64,000 bases of DNA from Microbacterium profundi (lineage in GTDB: Bacteria > Actinomycetota > Actinomycetes > Actinomycetales > Microbacteriaceae), in the NCBI RefSeq assembly GCF_000763375.1, contig NZ_JPSY01000001.1:1302001-1366000 (forward strand), in the 5' to 3' direction. Made by a program: the position numbers and the translations under genes. The number at the start of each line of letters is the position of its first letter. The first letter of the stretch is position 1. Below, piece after piece: positions 44,642 through 52,426 of this stretch. A model generated the notes under the pieces. The model was not told the origin of the DNA. It did no database searches and saw only the letters and a program-made list of their open reading frames with translations.

Positions 44642-45586
44642 ATGCGCGCATGGCAGTTCGTTGGCACACACAAGCCGTTTGAGCGAGTCGACATCGAAGA
44701 ACCGACGGCCGGACCCGGCAAGGTCGTCGTCGATGTGAAGGCGGCGGGTCTTTGCCACTCCGACGTCGGCATCCTCGAGGACGAGAAGTGGCTGTCCTCA
44801 ATGAAGGAGCTTCCCGTCGTCCCCGGCCACGAGACTGCAGGCATCATCAGCGAGGTCGGCGAAGGCGTGACCGACTGGAAGGTCGGCGACCGCGTCGCCG
44901 TCTGGCCCATGCTCGGCCAGGGCTACACCGTCAATGGCGCCTGGGAAGACCGCACCGAAGTCACCAGCGATGCACTGGTCGCCATCCCCGATGAGGTCAG
45001 CTTCAACCAGGCTGCGGCGGCCACCGACGCGGGCATGACCTCGGTCGGCGCCCTCTCGACCGCCGGTGTCGAAGCGGGCATGAAGGTCGGCGTGATCGGC
45101 TTCGGTGGCCTCGGCCAGATCGGTGCCCGAGTCGCTTACCTGCGCGGCGCTGAGGTCTACGTCGCCGAGGTCAACGAGTCGATCTGGGACCGCGCCCGCG
45201 AAGCCGGCGCCGTGAAGGTCGCCAAATCGATCACCGAATTCACCGACGTCGAACTCGACGTCATCATCGACTACGCCGGATTCGGTGTCACCACCGCAGA
45301 CGCTCTCAAGACCGTAAAGTCCTCCGGCGGCGGACGCGTCGTGCAGGTCGGCATGGGCAAGCTCGAATCGACCATCGACACCTACTCGCTCATCCTCGGC
45401 CGCAAGCAGCTGCACGGCTCGATGGGCGGCAGCAAGGATGACATCGAAGAGACCATGCGCTTCATGGCCTCGGGCAAGCTGACGCCGACGATCACCGAGA
45501 TCGACTTCGAGGAGATTCCCGCCGGAATCCAGCAGCTCACCGACGGCACTGTCGTCGGACGACTGGTCGCGAAGGTCGCCGACTGA
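44642..45586 (+). CDS. Zinc-type alcohol dehydrogenase, short form
   Basis: A 314-residue medium-chain dehydrogenase. Catalytic zinc ligands are in AAGLCHSDVG and VVPGHETAG, and the NAD(P)-binding fold carries IGFGGLGQIGARVAY. The four-cysteine structural zinc loop is absent: the region reads AVWPMLGQGYTVNGAWEDRT. This explains why the protein is about 30 residues shorter than usual. It probably oxidises or reduces an alcohol or aldehyde of unknown identity. ATG 44642 has AAGGAG. Confidence 0.9.
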   Translation: MRAWQFVGTHKPFERVDIEEPTAGPGKVVVDVKAAGLCHSDVGILEDEKWLSSMKELPVVPGHETAGIISEVGEGVTDWKVGDRVAVWPMLGQGYTVNGAWEDRTEVTSDALVAIPDEVSFNQAAAATDAGMTSVGALSTAGVEAGMKVGVIGFGGLGQIGARVAYLRGAEVYVAEVNESIWDRAREAGAVKVAKSITEFTDVELDVIIDYAGFGVTTADALKTVKSSGGGRVVQVGMGKLESTIDTYSLILGRKQLHGSMGGSKDDIEETMRFMASGKLTPTITEIDFEEIPAGIQQLTDGTVVGRLVAKVAD

Positions 45587-45593
45587 CTCACCT

Positions 45594-45622
45594 GCTCCCG
45601 GGGCCCCCACGGCCTCGGGAGC
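45594..45622 (+). terminator. Hairpin after the alcohol dehydrogenase
   Basis: GCTCCCG at 45594-45600 pairs with CGGGAGC at 45616-45622 across a GC-rich loop, a few bases after the stop codon. CTCTTCGG follows, without a long T-run. Confidence 0.65.
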
Positions 45623-45662
45623 CTCTTCGGCTCAGAAGGACAACCCGCCGGATGCTCCGCGG

Positions 45663-45760
45663 ATGAAGACCCTACTGGCCTCGGATGCCCCGCTGACCTG
45701 GGTCGTGACGGGCGACTCGACTACCCTCGGGCTCTTCCACACGCGCGGCGCGCGCCGCCG
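45663..45760 (+). pseudogene. N-terminal fragment of an SGNH hydrolase
   Basis: MKTLLASDAPLTWVVTGDST followed by TLGLFHTRGAR matches the start of the intact SGNH hydrolase at 49714, KALLASDAPLTWVLTGDSIT. The catalytic GDS is kept, but similarity breaks off after about 33 codons. With the C-terminal fragment at 43774, it indicates a second, rearranged copy. Confidence 0.75.
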
Positions 45761-45831
45761 CCGTCGTCACGTCGGGTGGAGGATTATCGATGCAGCACGC
45801 ACCGCTCCTGATCCCGGTCCGAGAGGATCCG

Positions 45832-46752
45832 ATGTCGAAGTCTCCGTATCACCCTGAGCTCGCGCTCGCGCGCTTCGTGCCGAACGTACCGTCCGGTCCG
45901 CGGATGGTGAAGCTCATACGAAAGGCGAAGCCGCGCGGCATCGATCCCGGCCCCGACGTTACCGTGCAAGAGATCGTGATCTCTCCGACGGTCTCGATTC
46001 GCCTGTTCCGTCCTGCCGTCACCGTCGGTCCGGTTCCCGCGATGCTGTGGATGCACGGTGGCGGCCATCTGTTCGGCACGCCCGAGCAGGACGACCGCAG
46101 CAGCATCGCCTTCGTCAGAGAACTCGGCATCGCGGTTGCGTCGGCGCGCTACCGCCTCGGCTCGGATGCCCCGGCACCGGCCTCGGTCGAGGATTGCTAC
46201 GCCGCACTGCAGGCGCTCGCGACCCGCGGTGAGGAGTGGGGCATCGACCAGACGCGGCTTGCCATCGGCGGAGCAAGCGCCGGCGGAGGCGTCGCGGCAG
46301 GACTCGCCCTGTACGCCCTCGACCAGGGCGGAGTGCAGCCCGAGTTCCAGCTGCTGGTCTACCCGATGCTCGACGACCGCACTGTTCTCAGATCGCACGC
46401 TGACGCGAAGTATCACCGGGGCTGGAACACCAAGAACAACCGACACGGATGGACCACCTACACCGGCGGCGAACCAGGACGGCCCGGCGTCTCTCCCTAC
46501 GCGGCCCCTGCGCGTCGGGAAGACCTCACTGGCCTCCCGCCGGCGTGGATCGGGGTCGGAGCGATCGATCTCTTCCATCACGAAGACGCCGAGTACGCGC
46601 GACGGCTCGACGCGGCCGGGGTGCCCTGCGAGCTGTACGTCGTGCCCGGCGCGACGCACGGGTTCGATCAGATGTTCACCAAGACCGAAGTCGTGAAGGA
46701 CTTCTGGCGGCAGCAGGTGAACGCGCTTCGCAGCGCGGGGTTCACGGCGTAG
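45832..46752 (+). CDS. Alpha/beta hydrolase, HSL-type esterase
   Basis: A 306-residue esterase of the hormone-sensitive-lipase group. The oxyanion motif AMLWMHGGGHLFG is near residue 75, the nucleophile elbow is IGGASAGGGVA, and the catalytic Asp and His lie in VGAIDLFHHEDA and PGATHGFDQM. ATG 45832 follows GAGAGGATCC; a start at 45790 is also possible. It likely cleaves short-chain esters. It is a single gene with no clear operon partner. Confidence 0.9.
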   Translation: MSKSPYHPELALARFVPNVPSGPRMVKLIRKAKPRGIDPGPDVTVQEIVISPTVSIRLFRPAVTVGPVPAMLWMHGGGHLFGTPEQDDRSSIAFVRELGIAVASARYRLGSDAPAPASVEDCYAALQALATRGEEWGIDQTRLAIGGASAGGGVAAGLALYALDQGGVQPEFQLLVYPMLDDRTVLRSHADAKYHRGWNTKNNRHGWTTYTGGEPGRPGVSPYAAPARREDLTGLPPAWIGVGAIDLFHHEDAEYARRLDAAGVPCELYVVPGATHGFDQMFTKTEVVKDFWRQQVNALRSAGFTA

Positions 46753-46941
46753 CCACGGGCGCGCTCGCGCGATCGCCCCAGCGGGCAACTGACATCGACC
46801 GCCACGACCGTCGCATCCATGAGGTTCCCACTCAAGGCGAAGCCGCGGATGTCATGGTCGCCGCGCTCACGTCCGCGGCGGGTCCTCAGTGCAAATGCTG
46901 TTCAGTCGGCCGAAGTCCCCGGCAAGCGATAGCGTCTTACC

Positions 46942-47859
46942 ATGTCTCCGACCTGGGATCCTGTCGAGCTCAACATGTCTGACCTGGACATCGACGATCC
47001 GGAAGAACAGATGGGATCGAAGGACAAGAACTGGATACGAATTGCCCGCGACGATCGCCGCTGGCTCGTCAAGATCGCCCGCACCGACGTTCGCGACGGA
47101 ACGGTCAGCGGAGAGGATTGGGCGGAGTGGATCGTTCAGCACGTCGCCGCCCAGCTCGGAATGCCGACTGCCGAAGTGCGACCTGCGATCTTTGACGGCA
47201 ATCGCGCAACCGCTTCGCGGTCGATGTTGCACGATGAATCAGAGCGTCTCACTCACGGCAACGAACTCCTCAGCGCCCGCTTCGAGGACTATGAGCAGAG
47301 CATTCGCGGGGAGAATCCTGGCTACACACTTTCGGCGATCGAAGTCGCGCTCGCAGGCATCCCGGGTCCGCGTGAGTTCGGCGAGCCATTCGATGCATAC
47401 GACACCTTCGCGGGCTACCTCCTCTGCGACGCACTCGTTTCAGGCCGTGACCGTCACCATGAGAACTGGGGAGCGATCCGACGTGGAGGCGAACGCTGGC
47501 TTGCGCCATCCTTCGATCACGGGAACGCGTTAGGTTTTCAAGAACGCGATGACCGCCGCGCACGAATGCTGGCCGACGAGTCACACCTCTCACGCTGGCT
47601 CGGACGCGGAACCAGTCCGCATTTCGTTGGACGTCCTTTGCTGACGGATGTTGCGATGTCAGCACTCGAGCGTGCCTCGCCAGAGGCACGGGTGTACTGG
47701 TGGGAACGCCTCGACGCATTTGACCTGGAAACCGCCGAGGCTGTCATCGATCTGGTCCCCAGTGACGTAATGTCTGATGTATCACGTAGGTTTGTGTCTT
47801 CCCTGCTTTACACAAATCGAAGGAGGTTGCTCGATGGCTACCGAACTCCTGGGTTCTGA
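46942..47859 (+). CDS. HipA-like kinase domain protein
   Basis: A 305-residue protein with features of the HipA/PI3K-like kinase C-lobe. SGRDRHHENWGAIRR looks like the catalytic loop (Asp, Asn) and LAPSFDHGNALGF like the metal-binding loop. N-terminal HipA elements are missing and are seen instead in the overlapping next gene. The pair may be a split HipA. A target protein (translation factor or partner) cannot be read from sequence. The ATG at 46942 lacks a strong ribosome binding site, so a start near 46975 is possible. Confidence 0.75.
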   Translation: MSPTWDPVELNMSDLDIDDPEEQMGSKDKNWIRIARDDRRWLVKIARTDVRDGTVSGEDWAEWIVQHVAAQLGMPTAEVRPAIFDGNRATASRSMLHDESERLTHGNELLSARFEDYEQSIRGENPGYTLSAIEVALAGIPGPREFGEPFDAYDTFAGYLLCDALVSGRDRHHENWGAIRRGGERWLAPSFDHGNALGFQERDDRRARMLADESHLSRWLGRGTSPHFVGRPLLTDVAMSALERASPEARVYWWERLDAFDLETAEAVIDLVPSDVMSDVSRRFVSSLLYTNRRRLLDGYRTPGF

Positions 47860-48574
47860 TCAGATCGATCTCACGGCGAGCCGCCGCGCACTGATCCTCG
47901 TGTGGCAGAATCCCGAAACTCGTCGATTTTCGAAGGTTGGTCAGATCGACGCCCTTCCCCATGCGCGCATCGCATTCCACTACCTCCCCGACGCAGCTAA
48001 CGTTGACGGGTTCGTGCATTTGGATGAGTTCCCGAGTTTCGATGGGGTCTACGTTTCGGACGAGATCCCAGCGTTCTTCGCGAACCGCATTCTGTCAGCC
48101 GATCGCCGTGGGTACGACAAGTATCTGGGCTGGCTTGGTCTGTCCGAATACTCGGCGAATGACATCCCTTTTGAAGTCCTCGCCCGCACGGGCGCTGGCC
48201 GCGCCACCGACACTTTTCACGTCGTCGATATGCCGGTGGATGACGACGATCGCTTCTCGAGCCGATTCTTCATCTCAGGTATCCGGTACTCGCCCGATGC
48301 TGACGCGGCAATCAGCACCATTCGGGATGGCGCCGATCTCGTGCTCGAGCTGGACGAGTCCAACGAGGCGAACCCGAAAGCCGTACTGATTGACACCGTT
48401 GAAGGCACCAAGCTCGGATATGTCCCGGACTGGCTGTGCGGGGATGTGCACGCGCTCGTGAAATCTGGCTGGACTCTTCGGGCAGTTGCAGAGCGAGTGA
48501 ATGCAGACGCGCCCGCGCACGTCCGTGTGCTCTGCCGCGTTGAAGCGAACCGCAACTTCGAACGCCGCAAGTGA
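47834..48574 (+). CDS. HipA N-domain-like protein with C-terminal HIRAN domain
   Basis: A 246-residue protein with AGGAGG upstream of ATG 47834. It overlaps the kinase gene by 26 bp. Residues 15-145 resemble the HipA N-terminal region: FFANRILSADRRGYDKYLGW and ARTGAGRATDTFHVVDMP. Residues 155-240 are a HIRAN domain: SRFFISGIRYSPDADAAI and GTKLGYVPDWL. HIRAN domains recognise DNA ends or stalled forks. A regulator or sensor for the kinase is a reasonable inference. Transcription ends at the hairpin 48607-48641. Confidence 0.75.
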   Translation: MATELLGSDQIDLTASRRALILVWQNPETRRFSKVGQIDALPHARIAFHYLPDAANVDGFVHLDEFPSFDGVYVSDEIPAFFANRILSADRRGYDKYLGWLGLSEYSANDIPFEVLARTGAGRATDTFHVVDMPVDDDDRFSSRFFISGIRYSPDADAAISTIRDGADLVLELDESNEANPKAVLIDTVEGTKLGYVPDWLCGDVHALVKSGWTLRAVAERVNADAPAHVRVLCRVEANRNFERRK

Positions 48575-48880
48575 GGACGGTCGGTGCGGTACCCCCGACC
48601 ATCGAAAAGCCACGACTGAGCTCTCGCGCCAGGCGTGGCTTCTCTTATCCAGGCGGAGTACCAACCTCAGAATCCGGCGCGTAACCTGGGTCCATCCGAG
48701 GGCGGCGTCCCGAGGTCAATCAGACTGCCGCGGCCACGAAACCCGGGTATCGCCTGATACGCGACCGCCTGCGGCTGTCCCTATCCCGGGATCGACTTGC
48801 TAATCAACCCCGTTCCCACGAAGGCAAGGGCGGAGCATCGTTGACTGCGACAGATGGAACGGAAGAGAAAGGTGAACGCC
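48575..48880. other. Intergenic stretch with terminator
   Basis: AAGCCACG at 48607-48614 pairs with CGTGGCTT at 48634-48641, followed by CTCTTATCC, a good rho-independent terminator for the kinase-HIRAN pair. No gene is seen in the remaining 240 bases. AGAGAAAGGTG at 48864-48874 serves the next gene. Confidence 0.6.
48607..48641 (+). terminator. Rho-independent terminator of the HipA-like/HIRAN operon
   Basis: An 8-bp perfect stem (AAGCCACG/CGTGGCTT) with a 19-base loop and a T/C-rich tail. Confidence 0.75.
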
Positions 48881-49366
48881 ATGACTGACGCCACGGATGA
48901 TCGCACGAAGGTCGCAGAACTCGTCAAGAAGTTCCGATTCGCGATGTTCGTCACCCGCCACACCGACGGCACGCTCGTCGCGCACCCGCTCACGGTGCAG
49001 GAGGCGGAGTTCGACGGCGACCTGTGGTTCCTCGTTTCGAAGAACTCGTCGCCGATCAGGGATCTCGCCGCTGACTCGCAAGCCAACGTCTCGCTCAGCT
49101 CGAATGACGCGTGGGTCTCGCTTTCGGGCACGGCACGACTCGTCGAGGACCGCGAGAAGATCGACGAGCTGTGGAACCCAGTCGTCGAGGCCTGGTTCCC
49201 CGATGGTCCGGACGACCCCGCTGTCGGCGTGCTCAAGTTCAGCGCGGACTCGGCCGAGTACTGGGACAGTCCGGGCGGGAAGATCGCCACCGCGTTCAGC
49301 TTCGTGAAGTCGAAGATCACCGGGGAGCGCTACGACGGCGGCGAAAGCGGCAAGGTGGATCTCTGA
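48881..49366 (+). CDS. Pyridoxamine 5'-phosphate oxidase-like general stress protein
   Basis: A 161-residue split-barrel flavin-binding protein of the general-stress-protein-26 type: FRFAMFVTRHTDGTLVAHPL and DLWFLVSKNSSPIRDLAADS. Members bind FMN, FAD or F420, and their physiological reaction is usually unknown. ATG 48881 is used because AGAAAGGTG precedes it. A small protein gene follows at 49416. Confidence 0.88.
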   Translation: MTDATDDRTKVAELVKKFRFAMFVTRHTDGTLVAHPLTVQEAEFDGDLWFLVSKNSSPIRDLAADSQANVSLSSNDAWVSLSGTARLVEDREKIDELWNPVVEAWFPDGPDDPAVGVLKFSADSAEYWDSPGGKIATAFSFVKSKITGERYDGGESGKVDL

Positions 49367-49415
49367 GCCTGACGGGCACGACGTCCACAGGCTGCCACAG
49401 AACGAAGGAGCCGCC

Positions 49416-49586
49416 ATGAATTCGCACGACGACCACCCACACCGGAAGCACATCCCCGGCCCGAGCGAGGCCGCCGTGCCGGAGATCGAGCTCGACGAGA
49501 ACATCGCGCCCCGCCCGGAGGAGGAAGTCGCTGACCTGCTCCGGGCAGAACCCGACGTCGAGGATCACAGCCAGCATCCCGCCTGA
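49416..49586 (+). CDS. Small acidic hypothetical protein
   Basis: A 56-residue ORF with a strong GAAGGAG ribosome binding site before ATG 49416. It begins MNSHDDHPHRKHIPGPSEAA and is acidic in the second half. It has no family I recognise. It lies 49 bp after the flavin protein gene and is probably co-transcribed with it. Confidence 0.6.
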   Translation: MNSHDDHPHRKHIPGPSEAAVPEIELDENIAPRPEEEVADLLRAEPDVEDHSQHPA

Positions 49587-49717
49587 CCCTGCGCCAGGGC
49601 AACAGGCTGCTCGCCACCTACAACGTCAACACGTTCGATAATGTCGGCGATGTGTATTACGACGCCTCCATCTCCCGCCCACGCTTCATCGACGGCGAGC
49701 TGGAGGTGAGTCGATGA
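49587..49717 (+). pseudogene. C-terminal remnant, possibly of a BNR-type glycosidase-like gene
   Basis: In-frame codons read LLATYNVNTFDNVGDVYYDA, then SISRPRFIDGELEVSR and a stop at 49715-49717. The pattern recalls the end of BNR/sialidase-like proteins, but this is tentative. The stop overlaps the ATG of the SGNH hydrolase (ATGA), showing the two were once one operon. Confidence 0.5.
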
Positions 49718-50448
49718 CGGATGCTACGCAGCTGAAAGCTCTGCTGGCCTCGGATGCTCCGCTGACCTGGGTGCTCACGGGCGACTCGATCACCCACGGG
49801 CTTCTGCACACGCGCGGCGCGCGCAACTACGTCGACCATCTGCACGAGCTGATCCGCGGGGATCTGGGTCGCGTGCAGGATGCCGTGATCAACACCGGGA
49901 TCAGCGGATGGCGCATCCCGCTGATCCTCGACGATTTCGAACGCCGGGTGGCGACGTGGCGACCGGATGTCGTCACGCTCATGATCGGCACGAACGACTG
50001 CTCGACCGTGTGGGTTGACCCGATCGTTTCGCCTGCGGAGTTCGGGGAAGGCATCGCGTCATTCGTGGCACGCGTGCGTGAGCTCGGTGCGATCCCGGTG
50101 CTGCAGACGCCGCCGTTCATCGACGTGAAGCATTCGCCCGACCGGTCGCGCATCGGCGAGTTCGCGGAGCAGATCCGCGCTGTCGCCGCGACTCACGATG
50201 TCATCCTCGTCGACCAGTTCCGCCTCTTCGCCGAGTTCTCGATCGGCACGGGCCCAGGCAACGAGGGGATGCCGTGGGGCCTGCTCGACGATGCATTCCA
50301 TCCGAACGCGGCCGGGCACGCGGCTGTTGCGCTGGAGGTGGCACGCATGCTCGGGCTGGGCTCCGTTGCGGAGTCTCGGGTGCTGACCGATCTCACCGCG
50401 CGGGTGGCCGTGGCGCGGCATCCGCACTGGGGCGTCGTCCAGGCCTAG
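49714..50448 (+). CDS. SGNH/GDSL hydrolase
   Basis: A 244-residue esterase or deacetylase of the SGNH family. VLTGDSITHGLLHTRGARNY holds the nucleophile Ser, LMIGTNDCST the block-III Asn, and WGLLDDAFHPNAAGHA the catalytic Asp-His. The start ATGA overlaps a remnant upstream gene. Such enzymes often deacetylate carbohydrates. The gene ends overlapping the convergent AlbA-type gene by 4 bp. Confidence 0.92.
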   Translation: MTDATQLKALLASDAPLTWVLTGDSITHGLLHTRGARNYVDHLHELIRGDLGRVQDAVINTGISGWRIPLILDDFERRVATWRPDVVTLMIGTNDCSTVWVDPIVSPAEFGEGIASFVARVRELGAIPVLQTPPFIDVKHSPDRSRIGEFAEQIRAVAATHDVILVDQFRLFAEFSIGTGPGNEGMPWGLLDDAFHPNAAGHAAVALEVARMLGLGSVAESRVLTDLTARVAVARHPHWGVVQA

Positions 50449-52124
50449 TCGGATTGCGACGCCAGCTCGTACCGTGCACCCCTGCGTTCGCCGCGCATCT
50501 CGAGTGTCCCTCGTGTCCGCATGCCAACCAACAGCGTTTTCGCAGCATCCGAAGAGATCGAACACAACTCAGCCGCCTCACGCCGTGTAATGCTGCCATG
50601 TGAACGCACGTAGGTGAGAACCATCTGCTCTTGCTGCACCGAGTCGAACGCGCGCACTCTTACGTAGCCTGCTTTTGTCGAGAGCTGACGATACGAAGAG
50701 GCTGTGAGCGTGTATCGACGACCGCGACCATCACCCCTGGACTCGACAATCCCGCCCTCAATAAGTCTTGTCAAGGTGCTGCGGGTCGCCACATCGCTCG
50801 CCTGGGTGATGTTGGATAGTTCGCCAAGCGTCAACCGAGGATCGTCAAGCAACGCGTGCACAATCTGAAGTTCCTCAAGTGCGAAAGCTCGACCGCTTCG
50901 CTCGTCATGCTCGACAATGAACCTCACCAACGCGAGATCAGCGCGCCCCACAGCCACCGAAACTGCTACCTGCGAGCTGTCGCTTCGTGCGTAATCCGGC
51001 GCAGTCCGTCCGGTCCGCAATGACCATTCAAAGACTCGGTTGATACCGCGCCCCACGCGTTCGACGAGGCCCGCGCGCTGGAACGCTTCAGAGAGAGTTC
51101 GACTGCGCGGTCTTGAATTGGTCAAGAAGTTGTCCAGCGTGATTCCACGGGGGAATCCTCCCGGATTCGTGATGTTCAGCTCGTCTTCATTCAGCCGGAT
51201 GGCGACCGCTCCTTGCACCGTGTAGTCGCGGTGCACCAGCGCATTCGCGATTAGTTCGCGGGCTGCCACTGGCGGAATTCGAGGCACTGCTACGCGAGTG
51301 AGGCCGATATCGATCTCTTCTTCCTCGTTGTATCGCTGTAACTGGGCAAAGAGCTCCTCAGCGGACTTCAGGAGCGGATCGTGCGCGAACACATTCTGCT
51401 TCACGGCTGTTCCGTCCATGACCTGAAAGGCAGTCTCATGCGTAGGTATGAAGCGCCGAATGCTCTCGGGGCGTCCGAACAACAACAGCGCCCCTCGACG
51501 GACAACAGGTACGTCTGGGCGTCCATCGAGCACGCCCAGCGCTCGACCGAGTTCGAAATCCGCGAGGCTGGCCAGCACACTCCCGGAGCTCGCACCTGCT
51601 AGACGTCTCATCCTGTCAAACTCAATCGGGTCTAGATCGTCAAGCGTCGCCAGTGGCTCAGCGATCAGCGAAAAATCAGTCTCGCCACGCTCGATACGCT
51701 CAGCGAGCATCTCGTGAGCGAGAAACGGTAGGCATCCAGGTTTGCCATCTCCCCCGAGTCCGCGTCGGACATACAGCCCTTTCGATGTACCAACCACCGT
51801 GGGTGCCGAGGGGACTCGGACGGTGATGATCGCCTTCTCGTGGATCATCACAGTTTCGACGTCGGTGACGACCGGCGGCACCGTCTTGTTCGAGATGACT
51901 GCCTGCAGCCGCAACGGATCGGTGTTGTCACCATGGCGACTACGCGCGCCCGTGATTACTCCGTCATCCTCGACGCCTATCAGTAAGAGTCCTCCGCCGC
52001 CGTTTGAGAGGCAAGCGACCGCCTCGGCGATCTTGTCGTCGCTGAAGCCGCCCTTGTCCGATTTGAACTCGACGGCCAGAGTCTCCCCGCGGTCGATGAT
52101 CTCTTGCAGCTCATTTGGCGTCAT
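50445..52124 (-). CDS. AlbA_2-type ATP-binding transcriptional regulator
   Basis: A 559-residue protein of the COG2865 type. The N-terminal AlbA_2/Schlafen-like domain reads ETLAVEFKSDKGGFSDDKIA, then GGGGLLLIGVEDDG. The middle has an HATPase_c_4-like domain: ARELIANALVHRDYTVQGAV and LNITNPGGFPRGIT. The C-terminus has two helix-turn-helix stretches (LTLGELSNITQASDVATRST and ITRREAAELCSISSDAAKTL). The role is probably DNA-binding regulation or stress/phage response. The palindrome at 52138-52150 next to its start may be its operator. Confidence 0.88.
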   Translation of the reverse strand: MTPNELQEIIDRGETLAVEFKSDKGGFSDDKIAEAVACLSNGGGGLLLIGVEDDGVITGARSRHGDNTDPLRLQAVISNKTVPPVVTDVETVMIHEKAIITVRVPSAPTVVGTSKGLYVRRGLGGDGKPGCLPFLAHEMLAERIERGETDFSLIAEPLATLDDLDPIEFDRMRRLAGASSGSVLASLADFELGRALGVLDGRPDVPVVRRGALLLFGRPESIRRFIPTHETAFQVMDGTAVKQNVFAHDPLLKSAEELFAQLQRYNEEEEIDIGLTRVAVPRIPPVAARELIANALVHRDYTVQGAVAIRLNEDELNITNPGGFPRGITLDNFLTNSRPRSRTLSEAFQRAGLVERVGRGINRVFEWSLRTGRTAPDYARSDSSQVAVSVAVGRADLALVRFIVEHDERSGRAFALEELQIVHALLDDPRLTLGELSNITQASDVATRSTLTRLIEGGIVESRGDGRGRRYTLTASSYRQLSTKAGYVRVRAFDSVQQEQMVLTYVRSHGSITRREAAELCSISSDAAKTLLVGMRTRGTLEMRGERRGARYELASQSD

Positions 52125-52426
52125 ATGGAAGAGTTTCCCATAAGTTATGGAATTTAGGCAGGTGCTCTCATGTCATCCAAACTTTCCATTCCATATTCCA
52201 AATCCCGGTGAACCTCGTCAGAGGGACGTTAACTCCACCGATCCGAGTCCCCGGGATCACGAACGACGCTGTGAGGTGCTCCGCCGCATCGTCAGTCGGG
52301 CGTTCGCGCCGCCTGCGCGCTGACGACGAATTTCGGATGCCGGCGGACACGGCCGCCCTCGCAACCCTGCGGCGCGGCCTTTCACCGTCTGACCCGAACG
52401 TCGCACCCCGGTGCGAGAATGCCGTC
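52125..52426. promoter_or_regulatory. Intergenic region with AT-rich palindrome
   Basis: CCATAA-G-TTATGG at 52138-52150 is an almost perfect 13-bp palindrome 14 bp upstream of the AlbA-type gene start, a likely autoregulatory site. TTCCATTCCATATTCC follows near 52185. The rest, up to ligB, shows no gene. Confidence 0.55.

Noticed and set aside
48700..48880. Open frame before the flavin stress protein
   Set aside because: No start with a ribosome binding site and no recognisable residues; treated as intergenic.
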